The position numbers were made by a program, and so were the translations under genes. Shown here one piece after another: positions 36,487 to 45,907 of a DNA stretch of 64,000 bases. The notes under the pieces are model-generated. The model saw only the letters and a program-made list of their open reading frames with translations, had not been told where the DNA came from and did not search any database. The DNA comes from Paracoccus albicereus (GTDB taxonomy: Bacteria > Pseudomonadota > Alphaproteobacteria > Rhodobacterales > Rhodobacteraceae). The first letter of the stretch is position 1. The number at the start of each line of letters is the position of its first letter. The DNA lies in NCBI RefSeq assembly GCF_024359525.1, contig NZ_JAKZEU010000003.1:1-64000 (forward strand), in the 5' to 3' direction.

Positions 36487-38379
36487 TTGGGTAACGCGCG
36501 CAATCTGGCCTTCTGGGTCGTGCTGTTTCTGATGATCCTGGCGCTGTTCAACCTGTTCGGCGGGGGTTCGTCGCAGATGAACAGCCGCCAGATCAGCTAT
36601 TCGGACTTTATCCAGCGGGTCGAAAATGACCAGGTCGCCTCGGTCACGATCGACGGCGAAGACGTCGGCATCACCATGAGCGACGGTCAGCAATACGCCA
36701 CCGTACGTCCTCAGGGCGAAGAGATCGCGGGCGAGCTGATCGCGCAGGGCGTCGAAGTTCAGGTCGTCAAGCAGCAGCAATCGGGCTTCATGTCGCTTCT
36801 GGGCGTCTGGTTGCCCTTCATCCTGCTGATCGGCGTGTGGATCTTCTTCATGAACCGCATGCAGGGCGGCGGTAAGGGCGGCGCGATGGGCTTTGGCAAG
36901 TCGCGCGCCAAGTTGCTGACCGAAAAGCACGGCCGCGTGACCTTTGACGATGTGGCCGGCATCGACGAGGCCAAGGAAGAGCTGGAAGAGATCGTCGAAT
37001 TCCTGCGCAATCCGCAGAAATTCAGCCGTCTCGGCGGCAAGATTCCCAAGGGCGCGCTGCTCGTCGGCCCTCCGGGCACCGGCAAGACGCTGCTTGCGCG
37101 CGCAATCGCGGGCGAAGCTGGTGTGCCGTTCTTCACCATCTCGGGGTCCGACTTCGTCGAGATGTTTGTTGGCGTCGGTGCCAGCCGCGTGCGCGACATG
37201 TTCGAGCAGGCCAAGAAATCGGCGCCGTGTATCCTCTTCATTGACGAGATCGATGCGGTCGGCCGTTCGCGCGGCGTCGGCATCGGCGGCGGCAACGACG
37301 AGCGCGAGCAGACGCTGAACCAGCTTCTGGTCGAGATGGACGGGTTCGAGGCGAACGAAGGCATCATCATCATCGCCGCGACCAACCGCAAGGACGTGCT
37401 GGACCCTGCGCTTCTGCGTCCCGGCCGCTTCGACCGACAGATCCACGTTCCGAACCCCGACATCAAGGGCCGCGAGAAGATCCTTGGCGTCCATTCGCGT
37501 AAGGTGCCGGTCGGACCCGACGTCGATCTGCGTATTATTGCTCGCGGCACGCCCGGCTTTTCCGGCGCGGACCTGATGAACCTGGTGAACGAGGCCGCGT
37601 TGATGGCCGCCCGGATCGGCCGTCGCTTCGTGAGCATGGAAGATTTCGAGAACGCCAAGGACAAGGTGATGCTGGGCGTCGAGCGCCGCAGTATGGTCCT
37701 GACGCCCGAACAGAAGGAAAAGACCGCCTACCACGAGGCTGGTCACGCCATCGTCGGGCTGTCGATGCCGAAATGCGATCCCGTCTACAAGGCGACGATC
37801 ATTCCACGTGGTGGCGCGCTCGGCATGGTGGTTTCGCTGCCCGAGATGGATCGGCTGAACTTCCACAAGGACGAGGCCAAGCAGAAGATTGCGATGACCA
37901 TGGCCGGCAAGGCCGCAGAAATCATCAAGTACGGTGAAGAAGGCGTCAGCAACGGCCCGGCCGGCGACATCCAGCAGGCAAGCCAGCTCGCCCGCGCGAT
38001 GGTGATGCGGTGGGGCATGTCCGACAAGGTCGGTGCCGTCGATTATGCCGAGGCGCATGAAGGCTATTCCGGCAACACGGGTGGCTTCTCGGTTTCCGCT
38101 TCGACCAAGGAGATGATCGAACAGGAAGTCCGCGACCTGATTGAGGAAGGCTACGACACTGCGCGCTCGATCCTGATCGAGAAGGAAGAGGAGTTCGAAC
38201 GTCTGGCGAAGGGTCTTCTGGAATACGAGACGCTGACCGGCGAAGAGATCGGCAAGATCATCCGCGGCGAGACCCTGGATGGTGACGACGATCATCCGGG
38301 TTCGACGATCCCGTCGGTGGCCTCGGTCCCGAAGGCCGGCAAGGCACCCCGTCCCGAAGGTGATCCTGCCCCGGCGTGA
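36487..38379 (+). CDS. ftsH: ATP-dependent zinc metalloprotease FtsH
   Basis: 630 residues from a TTG start supported by an excellent Shine-Dalgarno (GGAGGA, eight bases upstream). Two N-terminal membrane helices (~6-24 and ~103-122) flank a periplasmic domain. The AAA module has Walker A GPPGTGKT (~194-201), Walker [13 protein letters not shown] (~247-258) and the arginine-finger region RPGRFDRQ. The zinc protease motif is HEAGH (~416-420). It degrades membrane and regulatory proteins. The TTG start may limit expression. Confidence 0.97.
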   Translation: MGNARNLAFWVVLFLMILALFNLFGGGSSQMNSRQISYSDFIQRVENDQVASVTIDGEDVGITMSDGQQYATVRPQGEEIAGELIAQGVEVQVVKQQQSGFMSLLGVWLPFILLIGVWIFFMNRMQGGGKGGAMGFGKSRAKLLTEKHGRVTFDDVAGIDEAKEELEEIVEFLRNPQKFSRLGGKIPKGALLVGPPGTGKTLLARAIAGEAGVPFFTISGSDFVEMFVGVGASRVRDMFEQAKKSAPCILFIDEIDAVGRSRGVGIGGGNDEREQTLNQLLVEMDGFEANEGIIIIAATNRKDVLDPALLRPGRFDRQIHVPNPDIKGREKILGVHSRKVPVGPDVDLRIIARGTPGFSGADLMNLVNEAALMAARIGRRFVSMEDFENAKDKVMLGVERRSMVLTPEQKEKTAYHEAGHAIVGLSMPKCDPVYKATIIPRGGALGMVVSLPEMDRLNFHKDEAKQKIAMTMAGKAAEIIKYGEEGVSNGPAGDIQQASQLARAMVMRWGMSDKVGAVDYAEAHEGYSGNTGGFSVSASTKEMIEQEVRDLIEEGYDTARSILIEKEEEFERLAKGLLEYETLTGEEIGKIIRGETLDGDDDHPGSTIPSVASVPKAGKAPRPEGDPAPA

Positions 38380-38388
38380 TCCATCGAC

Positions 38389-38413
38389 GGCCCCGCCCTC
38401 TAGGGACGGGGCC
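38389..38413 (+). terminator. hairpin between ftsH and chorismate mutase
   Basis: GGCCCCG...CGGGGCC with inner CCC/GGG pairs and a short loop, just after the ftsH stop. Only a weak T stretch follows (GAGGTTT), so termination is probably partial. Confidence 0.5.
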
Positions 38414-38425
38414 GAGGTTTGACCG

Positions 38426-38758
38426 GTGCCGTCGTGTGCCGACAAGCGAATGCACCTGATGAAGACCCCGATCCACGATATTCCCGACATGGACACCCTG
38501 CGTGACCGGATCGACGCGCTCGATGCCGCACTGATCGCCCTGCTGGGCGAAAGGCGGTTGCTGATCGATCAGGCGGCGCGGATCAAGCGGCGGATCGGCC
38601 TGCCTGCGAGGATCGACGCGCGGGTCGAGGAAGTCGTCGCGAATGCCCGCCGTCATGCCGCAGATCAGGGTCTGGACCCCGAGCTGATTGATCGGATCTG
38701 GCGGCAGCTGATCGAGGCCGCCATCGCTCAGGAAGACGCTCAGCTCGCTCAGGGCTAA
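38426..38758 (+). CDS. chorismate mutase (AroQ type)
   Basis: 110 residues with the helical AroQ fold: LRDRIDALDAALIALLGERR (~25-44), then a KRRIG region and helix-rich C-terminus. It converts chorismate to prephenate for Phe/Tyr synthesis, or acts on isochorismate as a lyase in related enzymes; the two cannot be separated here. The GTG at 38426 has GAGG at a good distance. An ATG at 38459 would give the more usual short N-terminus and is a fair alternative. It follows ftsH and is convergent with a thioesterase gene. Confidence 0.85.
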   Translation: MPSCADKRMHLMKTPIHDIPDMDTLRDRIDALDAALIALLGERRLLIDQAARIKRRIGLPARIDARVEEVVANARRHAADQGLDPELIDRIWRQLIEAAIAQEDAQLAQG

Positions 38759-38766
38759 GCGGGCCG

Positions 38767-39177
38767 TCACACGGCGATCATCGTCCCCTGCAGCATCGCG
38801 ATGTGTTTACGCGTGCCGTCGGTTTCGGCCCAGACATCGGCGGCGACGACGGTGATCCGCCGGCCAGCGCGGATGACGCGACCCTCTGCCACCAGGCGAT
38901 CGCCCGTCGCGGGCGACATCAGGTTGATCTTCATCTCGACCGTCATCACCTCGGCACTCTGCGGCAGCGTCGTCAACGCAGCGTAGCCCGCAGCGCTGTC
39001 ACCGATGGAAAAGGTCAGCCCCGCATGACCCGCGCCGTGTTGCTGCAGGGCGCCGGGCAGGATCGGCGCAGTGATCGTCACGCGCCCTTCGCCTACTTCG
39101 CCCAACTCCGCACCCAGCGTCTGCATCATCGACTGACGCGCGAAGCTCGCGCGGATGCGGGCCTCGGCATCAGTCAT
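38767..39177 (-). CDS. PaaI-family thioesterase
   Basis: 136 residues, single hotdog domain. [21 protein letters not shown] (~residues 45-65) is the active helix region of PaaI-type thioesterases. Substrate unknown. It overlaps the end of ruvB by eight bases, so it is the last gene of the ruvC-ruvA-htpX-ruvB unit. Confidence 0.85.
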   Translation of the reverse strand: MTDAEARIRASFARQSMMQTLGAELGEVGEGRVTITAPILPGALQQHGAGHAGLTFSIGDSAAGYAALTTLPQSAEVMTVEMKINLMSPATGDRLVAEGRVIRAGRRITVVAADVWAETDGTRKHIAMLQGTMIAV

Positions 39178-40201
39178 CGAAAAGCCGTTCCTGATCCGGC
39201 AGGCGGGGTGCGTCCAATCCCAGGTGCCGCCACGCCCGCGCGGCGAGTTGCCTGCCGCGAGGGGTGCGCGCGATCAGGCCCTGTTGCAGCAGGTAGGGCT
39301 CGATCACTTCCTCGATCGCGTCACGGCTTTCAGACAACGCGGCCGACAGGGTCTCGACCCCCACGGGGCCGCCGCCGTAATGTTCGGCGATCACGCTGAG
39401 ATACCGCCGGTCGGCGCCATCGAGGCCCAGATCGTCTACCCCGAGCCGTGTCAGCGCACTGTCCGCAATCGCGCGCGTCAGTCTCCCGTCGCCTTCGACC
39501 AGCGCGAAGTCGATCACACGGCGCAGCAACCGCCCCGCGATCCGCGGGGTGCCGCGGGCGCGACGCGCGATCTCCATCGTGCCTTCCAGCTCGGCGGCGA
39601 TCCCCATCTTGGACGCGCCGCGCCGCACGATCTGATCGAGCTCGGCGATCTCGTAGAACTGCAGGCGGGTCGGGATGCCGAAGCGGTCGCGCAGAGGCGT
39701 CGTCAGCAATCCCAGCCGGGTCGTCGCGCCAACCAGTGTGAAGGGCTGCAGTTCGATCCGCACGGTGCGCGCGGCAGGCCCTTCACCGATCAGCAGATCC
39801 AGCTCGAAATCCTCCATCGCGGGATAAAGGACCTCCTCGACCGCCGGATTCATCCTGTGAATTTCGTCGATGAACAGCACGTCGCGTGCTTCAAGATTGG
39901 TCAGGATCGCGGCCAGATCCCCTGCGCGCGCCAACACGGGGCCGGAGGTCATTCGGAAGTTGACCCCAAGCTCACGCGCCATGATTTGCGCCAGCGTCGT
40001 CTTTCCCAGACCGGGGGGACCGTGGAACAGCGTGTGATCCATGGCCTGGCCGCGCATCCGGGCGCTGTCGATGAACACCCGCAGGTTTGCACGTGCCTCG
40101 GCCTGACCGATGAACTCACTCAGCGCCTGCGGCCGCAGGGCGCGATCCTCGGCTTCGCCCTCCATCCGTTCAGGCCGCAGGTTCGGGTCGGGTTGACTCA
40201 T
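39170..40201 (-). CDS. ruvB: Holliday junction branch migration helicase RuvB
   Basis: 343 residues. AAA ATPase motor: Walker [12 protein letters not shown] (~67-77), Walker [11 protein letters not shown] (~117-126), and the C-terminal winged-helix region ending in the usual PHLLQQG-like [15 protein letters not shown]. It drives branch migration on RuvA-bound junctions. The start overlaps the htpX stop by ATGA. Confidence 0.97.
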   Translation of the reverse strand: MSQPDPNLRPERMEGEAEDRALRPQALSEFIGQAEARANLRVFIDSARMRGQAMDHTLFHGPPGLGKTTLAQIMARELGVNFRMTSGPVLARAGDLAAILTNLEARDVLFIDEIHRMNPAVEEVLYPAMEDFELDLLIGEGPAARTVRIELQPFTLVGATTRLGLLTTPLRDRFGIPTRLQFYEIAELDQIVRRGASKMGIAAELEGTMEIARRARGTPRIAGRLLRRVIDFALVEGDGRLTRAIADSALTRLGVDDLGLDGADRRYLSVIAEHYGGGPVGVETLSAALSESRDAIEEVIEPYLLQQGLIARTPRGRQLAARAWRHLGLDAPRLPDQERLFDD

Positions 40202-41076
40202 CGGCCGACGCGCGGGATGGAGCTTTGCCGCGCTGCAGGACCCGGCGTTCCGGCCAGCGCCTGCAACCGCGCGATCCGCTCTTCCGTCGGGGGATGGGTC
40301 GCGAACAACCTGTCGGCGCGTAGCGCGTGCAGCGGATTGACGATGAACATGGCGGCCGAAGCAGGATTGCGCTCTGCCGGCATGTTGACAGAACGGCCGG
40401 CCATCTGCGCGATCTTCGCCAGCGCGCCCGCAAGCGCGAGTGGCTGCCCGCTGATGGCCGCGCCTTCGCGATCAGCCTCATACTCGCGGGTGCGCGAGAT
40501 CGCCATCTGCACCAGGCCAGCGGCCATGGGGGCGAGGATCATGGCAAGGATGCCGCCGAACAGACCGCCCCTCCCCTCGCGCCCGCCGGTGAACAGCATC
40601 ATGTTGCCCATCATGGCAATCGCACCGGCCATCGTGGCGGTGATGGTCATCGTCAGCGTGTCGCGGTTCTTGATATGGGCCAGTTCGTGCGCGATCACGC
40701 CCGCGATCTCGTCGCGCGACAGGTTCGAGAGAAGGCCCTGGGTCACTGCGACAGCGCTGTTTTGGGGGTTGCGGCCGGTCGCGAAGGCGTTGGGCTGTTC
40801 GGTCGGCAGGATGTAAAGCTTCGGCATCGGCAGGCCAGCGTTCTGCGCCAGCGTGGCGGTCAGGCGATACAGATCAGGTGCACGCTGCTCATCCACCTGC
40901 ACCGCACCCTGCTGGCGCAGGACCATCTTGTCGCTGTTCCAGAAGGCCCACAGGTTCCCCAGTCCTGCGAACAGGAACGCCATGATCACCCCGGCCCGGC
41001 CGCCCAGCATCCAGCCAAGTGCCATGACCAGCCCGGTCATGGCCGCCATGAGGATGAAGGTCCGCGTATTGCCCAT
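40198..41076 (-). CDS. htpX: zinc metalloprotease HtpX
   Basis: 292 residues, four hydrophobic segments and the M48 zinc motif [10 protein letters not shown] (~residues 130-139) with a downstream EYEADREGA that supplies the third ligand. A membrane protease for damaged membrane proteins that partly overlaps FtsH in function. Its position inside the ruv operon, between ruvA (3 bp upstream) and ruvB (ATGA overlap), is unusual. Confidence 0.95.
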   Translation of the reverse strand: MGNTRTFILMAAMTGLVMALGWMLGGRAGVIMAFLFAGLGNLWAFWNSDKMVLRQQGAVQVDEQRAPDLYRLTATLAQNAGLPMPKLYILPTEQPNAFATGRNPQNSAVAVTQGLLSNLSRDEIAGVIAHELAHIKNRDTLTMTITATMAGAIAMMGNMMLFTGGREGRGGLFGGILAMILAPMAAGLVQMAISRTREYEADREGAAISGQPLALAGALAKIAQMAGRSVNMPAERNPASAAMFIVNPLHALRADRLFATHPPTEERIARLQALAGTPGPAARQSSIPRVGR

Positions 41077-41079
41077 GTT

Positions 41080-41760
41080 TCAATCCTTCGGTGCCAGCGA
41101 CCTCAATGCCGCGCGGATCAACGTCGGCGTCGCGGCTTCGGGTTCCGCGGCCTGAGCCTGCGCCACGGCGCCCGCTGCTTCGGACGCAGCGTAGCCCAGA
41201 TTGGCAAGCGCCGACAGTGCGTCAGACGCCGCTTGCGCGCCTTGTTGCGCGGTCGATGATCGCGGACGCGGCGCCGTGGGTGGTGTCTCGGGCGCATCAT
41301 CCTCGATGACGGCGGCACTCTCCGTCTCGACCGTCAGATTGCCACCGATCGCCATGACGGCGGGCGCCTTGTCCTTCAGTTCCAGCACCACGCGCTGAGC
41401 GAGTTTCGGGCCGACCCCCTGCGCCTTGCGGACCGACGACCAATCCCCCAACGCGATAGCGCGCGCCAGGCCTTCCGGCCCGAGCGTGCCAAGAATGGCG
41501 AGCGACACCTTGGCACCGACACCCTGCACACCGGTCAGCAGGCGGTGCCATTCCTTTTCCAGCATGGACGGGAAACCGAAAAGCTGCAGCAGATCCTCTC
41601 GCACCAGAAGGTCGGTATAAAGGGCGGTCGCCTGACCGGCGGGTGGCAGCCCGGCGGCGGTACGCTCGCTCACATGGACCAGATAGCCGACTCCCCGGAC
41701 ATCGATCAGGACGTGATCGCGGGCTCGATGCAGGATGACACCTGCGATACGACCGATCAT
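41080..41760 (-). CDS. ruvA: Holliday junction DNA-binding protein RuvA
   Basis: 226 residues. N-terminal OB domain ([20 protein letters not shown]), helix-hairpin-helix region with [14 protein letters not shown] (~74-87) and [17 protein letters not shown] (~112-128), a long Ala/Pro linker, then the C-terminal domain III that contacts RuvB. Slightly longer than the ~200-residue norm because of the linker. It overlaps ruvC by four bases. Confidence 0.96.
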   Translation of the reverse strand: MIGRIAGVILHRARDHVLIDVRGVGYLVHVSERTAAGLPPAGQATALYTDLLVREDLLQLFGFPSMLEKEWHRLLTGVQGVGAKVSLAILGTLGPEGLARAIALGDWSSVRKAQGVGPKLAQRVVLELKDKAPAVMAIGGNLTVETESAAVIEDDAPETPPTAPRPRSSTAQQGAQAASDALSALANLGYAASEAAGAVAQAQAAEPEAATPTLIRAALRSLAPKD

Positions 41761-42251
41761 GCCGAGGCCTTGATGCGAAGGCTGCGACCCTGCAGGTGAT
41801 GCGCATGGCAGATGGCGATAGCCAGCGCGTCGGCAGCATCGGGGCCGGCCAAAACCACCCCGGGCAACTGGAAACGCACCATATGCGCGATCTGGTCCTT
41901 CGCTGCGTGTCCCACGCCGACCACCGCTTTCTTGACCGCGTTTGGGGCGTATTCGCCGACGCTCAGCCCCGCTTCGGCGGGGGCCAGCAGCGCGATACCG
42001 CGCGCCTGACCCAGTTTCAGCGTGCCGACGGCATCCTTGTTGACGAATGTCTGTTCCACCGCCGCCTGATCGGGTCCGTGCGCCGCGATGACGGCGCAGA
42101 GGCCGCGGTAGAGGGTCACCAGTCGCGCGCCAAGATCCGTGCCTTCAGGGGTAATGACTCCGTTCGCGACATGCCGAAGGCGGGGGCCGTCGACCGCGAC
42201 AATACCCCAGCCCATATTCCTCAAGCCGGGATCGATCCCCAAGACCTGCAT
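41757..42251 (-). CDS. ruvC: crossover junction endodeoxyribonuclease RuvC
   Basis: 164 residues. Resolves Holliday junctions. Catalytic acids lie in [12 protein letters not shown] (~5-16), [11 protein letters not shown] (~66-76) and [15 protein letters not shown] (~138-152). The ATG at 42251 has GAGGG six bases upstream; the ATG at 42263 is less well supported. First gene of the ruvC-ruvA-htpX-ruvB-thioesterase unit. Confidence 0.96.
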   Translation of the reverse strand: MQVLGIDPGLRNMGWGIVAVDGPRLRHVANGVITPEGTDLGARLVTLYRGLCAVIAAHGPDQAAVEQTFVNKDAVGTLKLGQARGIALLAPAEAGLSVGEYAPNAVKKAVVGVGHAAKDQIAHMVRFQLPGVVLAGPDAADALAIAICHAHHLQGRSLRIKASA

Positions 42252-42631
42252 GACTGCCCTCATTCTTCGCTGCGCATTTTGCGCGAATTTTTTCGAGTGT
42301 TAGCACGAAAGGCGAACATCGCATAGAGGGGTCGCGGACAGGCGCACGTCCGGAGCTTAGCAAGGCTGACCGAACCGTCCGCGTGACGACTGTCAGCCCA
42401 AAGTAGGCAGTTTCCGACGCCTCGTTTGGAAGAGAACAAAAAACGGAGGAGATTTGCTTGTCCGCGTCCGATTTTTGGTATTTGGTATCCCACGCATTCG
42501 TGATGAACTGACACTCTCGCCAAGGGATTTCACGCGTCAGGAACGGTGCCGGTTCGGGTTGACTTACCGCAAGTCGTTCCGCAAAAAACGTTTACGCCCT
42601 ATGTCGCAGACCCAACCGGGAAGACGCCGCC
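42252..42631. other. divergent intergenic region between ruvC and mrpA
   Basis: 380 bp, more AT-rich than the flanks. It must hold promoters for ruvC (minus) and mrp (plus). I see TTGACT (42559-42564) inside a short inverted repeat (GACTT/AAGTC, 42561-42575) but no clear -10. A small open frame with a strong ribosome binding site is listed separately. Confidence 0.4.
42458..42511 (+). CDS. possible 17-residue leader peptide upstream of mrp
   Basis: A TTG at 42458 lies six bases after a very strong Shine-Dalgarno (GGAGGAG, 42445-42451) and opens a 17-codon frame (MSASDFWYLVSHAFVMN) ending at TGA 42509-42511. Such a strong site with no long gene behind it is notable. It could be a regulatory leader for the mrp operon 120 bp downstream, or chance. 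No known leader peptide is recognised. Confidence 0.25.
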   Translation: MSASDFWYLVSHAFVMN

Positions 42632-45472
42632 ATGTCGCCAGCCCTCATTGCTCTGCTGCCCTTCGCCGGTGCTCTGCTTCCAGGGCTTCTGATCCGGTCA
42701 GGGCGAAACGTCGCCGCCTTCGCCTGCGGGACGGCAACGGCACTGGCGCTGATCGGGCTGTGGGTCCACATCCCCGCCATCATGCGCGGCGAGGTCGTCA
42801 CCGCAGGGTTCGACTGGCTGCCCCAGATCGGTTTGAACGCACAGTTCCGCATCGATGGTCTGGCACTGCTGTTCGGCACGCTGATCCTTGGTATCGGGCT
42901 TCTGATCATCCTCTATGCGCGTCACTACCTGTCGCGCACCGATCCGATCGGCAAGTTCTACACCTACCTGATGCTGTTCCAGGGCGCGATGACGGGCATC
43001 GTGCTGTGCGACAACATCCTGTTCCTGCTGATCTTCTGGGAGCTGACGTCGCTGTCCTCCTTCCTGCTGATCGGCTACTGGCGCCATCTGCCCGAAGGGC
43101 GGCAAGGTGCACGGATGGCACTGACCGTGACCGGCGCCGGCGGTCTGGCGATGATTGCTGGCATGCTGATCCTGGGCCAGATCGCAGGCAGCTACGAGAT
43201 CAGCGAGATCCTGGCGTCGCGCGACGTGATCCAGGCCTCGCCCTGGTATACGACCGCGCTGGTGCTGATCCTGATCGGGGCTTTCACCAAGTCGGCGCAG
43301 TTCCCGTTCCACTTCTGGCTGCCGCACGCGATGGCCGCGCCCACGCCGGTTTCGGCCTATCTTCACAGCGCGACGATGGTGAAGGCGGGGCTGTTTCTGA
43401 TGGCAAGGCTGTGGCCGGCGCTGTCGGGCACCCCCGAATGGTTTTACATCGTGTCGATCACCGGGCTCATCACGATGCTGCTCGGCGCGTTCATCGCGGT
43501 CTTCAAGGATGATCTGAAGGGTCTTCTGGCCTTCTCGACGGTCAGCCATCTGGGCCTGATCACGATGCTTCTGGGCTTCGGGACCGAGGCCGCGGCAATC
43601 GCCGCCGTCTTCCACATCATCAACCACGCGACGTTCAAGGCCGCGCTGTTCATGACGGCGGGCATCATCGACCACGAAGCCGGCACGCGTTCCATCAGGC
43701 TGCTGGGAGGTTTGCGCAAGCTGATGCCCATCACCTTCGTGATCGGGACGATCGCGGCGCTGTCGATGGCCGGCATCCCGCCCCTGAACGGTTTCCTGTC
43801 GAAAGAGATGATGCTCTACGAAGTCGATCATCTCGACGCGATGCGGCAGACCTTCATGGTCCTCGCGACGCTCGCCGCGTTGTTCTCGGTCTGCTATTCG
43901 CTGCGCTTCATCGCGCATGTCTTCCTTGGCCCGCAGCGCGACGAGTATCCCCACAAGCCACATGATCCCGGCTTGGGCCTTTGGGTCGCGCCGGGCTTCC
44001 TCGCCGTGCTGGTGGTGCTGATCGGCCTGTTCCCCAACACGACGGCCGGCTGGCTCGTCGATGCCTCGGCGACGGCCGTCACCGGCGTCGCGCAGGAATC
44101 GCACATCTACCTGTGGCACGGGGTCAACGCCGCGCTGATCATGTCGATCATCGCCATCGCGGGCGGCGCCGTCCTTCTGGGTCTTCATCGGCCGTTGCTG
44201 GCAGCATGGGACGCCGCCCCCCGCCCCGAGGCGAAGGCGATGTTCGATGCCACCATCCTCAACTTCGGCAGGCTCTGCGGCTGGCTCACGGACCGGATCA
44301 CCAACGGCTCGATGGGCCGGGCACTCGCCGCGCTGACCGTGACCGTGGTGTTCTGTGGCGCATTGGCCTGGTCGACGGGATCGGCCGGTCCGATCACCCG
44401 CCCGATGCTTCCTGTCGAGCCCGTGCCGCTGATCGCCTGGTTCATGCTGATCGTCGCCACCGGTTGCATGGTCACCTTCCACCGCCGCCGCCTGCTGGCG
44501 CTGGTCCTGGTCGGCATCGTCGGTCTGATCGTGTCGGTCGGCTTCGCCTACATGTCGGCCCCGGATCTCGCGTTGACCCAGATTTCGGTCGAGGTCGTTA
44601 CCATCATCCTGCTGCTTCTTGCGCTGAACTTCCTGCCCAAGCGCACGCTGTTCGAGACCACCGACCGCCGTCGCGGGACCGATGCGTTCATCGCCGCGCT
44701 GACGGGCATCGGTTTCGGGACGCTCGCCTACGCGATGATGCGGCGCGACTTCGGCGCCGATCCGATTTCCGGATACATGCTGGAGAACAGCTACAAACAG
44801 GGCGGCGGCACGAACGTCGTCAACGTGATCCTCGTCGATTTCCGCGGCTATGACACGTTTGGCGAGATCACCGTTCTCGGGATCGCCGCGCTGGTCATCT
44901 TTGCGCTGACAGAAACGCTTCTACAGGGCAAATCCTCGCGCCGGTTGCGCAACTGGGTGACCGAACAGCGCCGGGCGGGCGATCGCCATCCGTTGATGCT
45001 GGTCGTCGCGACGCGGCTGGTCCTTCCTGTCGCACTGGTTGTTGGCATCTACATCTTCCTGCGTGGACACAACGAACCGGGTGGCGGCTTCGTCGCCGGC
45101 CTCGTCGTCGCCATCGCGCTGCTGATGCAGTACATGGCGTCGGGCTTTGCCTGGACGCAGAGGCGCCAGCGTCTGCCCTATCATGCGCTGATCGGCGCAG
45201 GCGTCGTCGCCGCCGCTGTCACCGGTGTCGGCGCATGGTTCAACGGGCGTCCGTTCCTGACGTCGGATTATGGCTACTTCAAGCTGCCACTGCTGGAAGA
45301 GTTCGAACTGGCGACCGCGATGGGTTTCGACCTTGGCGTGTTCCTGTGCGTTCTGGGCGCCGTGATGCTGGCGCTGAACTCGCTGAGCCGCATCGCCCGT
45401 CATGCCGGACAGACCGTCAATGTCGACCCGATGGACAGCGATCCGAAAAACCGCAGGGAGGCGGAGGTCTGA
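42632..45472 (+). CDS. mrpA: Na+/H+ antiporter subunit A fused to subunit B (MrpA-MrpB)
   Basis: 946 residues. The N-terminal ~500 resemble the complex I NuoL/ND5 family, with GAMTGIVLCDNILFLLIFWE and the proton-channel stretch FTKSAQFPFHFWLPHAM (~214-230). The middle holds the MrpA C-terminal (MbeD/E-like) helices (~600-720). The last ~150 residues (LVLPVALVVGIYIFLRGHNE onward) are MrpB, normally a separate gene. The fused form is typical of alphaproteobacterial PhaAB-type Mrp. It is the cation-coupled module of a seven-part antiporter for Na+ or K+ efflux and alkaline or salt stress. Confidence 0.94.
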   Translation: MSPALIALLPFAGALLPGLLIRSGRNVAAFACGTATALALIGLWVHIPAIMRGEVVTAGFDWLPQIGLNAQFRIDGLALLFGTLILGIGLLIILYARHYLSRTDPIGKFYTYLMLFQGAMTGIVLCDNILFLLIFWELTSLSSFLLIGYWRHLPEGRQGARMALTVTGAGGLAMIAGMLILGQIAGSYEISEILASRDVIQASPWYTTALVLILIGAFTKSAQFPFHFWLPHAMAAPTPVSAYLHSATMVKAGLFLMARLWPALSGTPEWFYIVSITGLITMLLGAFIAVFKDDLKGLLAFSTVSHLGLITMLLGFGTEAAAIAAVFHIINHATFKAALFMTAGIIDHEAGTRSIRLLGGLRKLMPITFVIGTIAALSMAGIPPLNGFLSKEMMLYEVDHLDAMRQTFMVLATLAALFSVCYSLRFIAHVFLGPQRDEYPHKPHDPGLGLWVAPGFLAVLVVLIGLFPNTTAGWLVDASATAVTGVAQESHIYLWHGVNAALIMSIIAIAGGAVLLGLHRPLLAAWDAAPRPEAKAMFDATILNFGRLCGWLTDRITNGSMGRALAALTVTVVFCGALAWSTGSAGPITRPMLPVEPVPLIAWFMLIVATGCMVTFHRRRLLALVLVGIVGLIVSVGFAYMSAPDLALTQISVEVVTIILLLLALNFLPKRTLFETTDRRRGTDAFIAALTGIGFGTLAYAMMRRDFGADPISGYMLENSYKQGGGTNVVNVILVDFRGYDTFGEITVLGIAALVIFALTETLLQGKSSRRLRNWVTEQRRAGDRHPLMLVVATRLVLPVALVVGIYIFLRGHNEPGGGFVAGLVVAIALLMQYMASGFAWTQRRQRLPYHALIGAGVVAAAVTGVGAWFNGRPFLTSDYGYFKLPLLEEFELATAMGFDLGVFLCVLGAVMLALNSLSRIARHAGQTVNVDPMDSDPKNRREAEV

Positions 45473-45907
45473 ATGGAAATCCTTGTCGCCTCGGCCATCG
45501 GCGCGATGACCGCCGCCGGCGTCTATCTGATCCTGCGGATCCGCACCTTCGCGGTCGTCCTTGGCATGACCATGCTGTCCTACGCGATCAACGTGTTCCT
45601 GTTCTCGACCGGACGTCTGGTCATCGGTGCCGCGCCGATCCTCGACAATTATGCGGAAAACCCGACCTACACCGACCCGCTGCCGCAGGCGCTGGTCCTT
45701 ACCGCGATCGTGATCAGCTTCGGCATGACGGCGGTCGTCGTGATGATGGCGCTCGGCGCCTTCATCGAAGGCGGGGACGACCGCATCGACATGCCGGACG
45801 ATGATCGGATCATGCCCGATCTGCGCACGGTCGAAGACGAAGAGGCACGCGACAGCGTCGCCCAGCCCGCGAAATCGCAGCCCGTCGGCAACGAGGTGGG
45901 ATCGTGA
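45473..45907 (+). CDS. mrpC: Na+/H+ antiporter subunit C
   Basis: 144 residues, three membrane helices, related to complex I subunit NuoK: YAINVFLFSTGRLVIGAAPI (~33-52) and TDPLPQALVLTAIVISFGMT (~64-83). The acidic C-terminal tail is cytoplasmic. It starts immediately after the mrpA stop and overlaps mrpD by ATGA. Confidence 0.94.
   Translation: MEILVASAIGAMTAAGVYLILRIRTFAVVLGMTMLSYAINVFLFSTGRLVIGAAPILDNYAENPTYTDPLPQALVLTAIVISFGMTAVVVMMALGAFIEGGDDRIDMPDDDRIMPDLRTVEDEEARDSVAQPAKSQPVGNEVGS

Noticed and set aside
36460..38496. 678-residue minus-strand frame opposite ftsH
   Set aside because: FtsH Walker and HEAGH motifs are on the plus strand; the reverse frame is composition driven.
42454..43512. 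352-residue frame beginning near a strong Shine-Dalgarno before mrpA
   Set aside because: Its body is out of frame with mrpA and is Arg/His-rich; the binding site is too close to its TTG.
42698..44482. 594-residue minus-strand frame opposite mrpA
   Set aside because: Very rich in Gln, Asp, Arg and His as expected from reading hydrophobic helices backwards; no domain.
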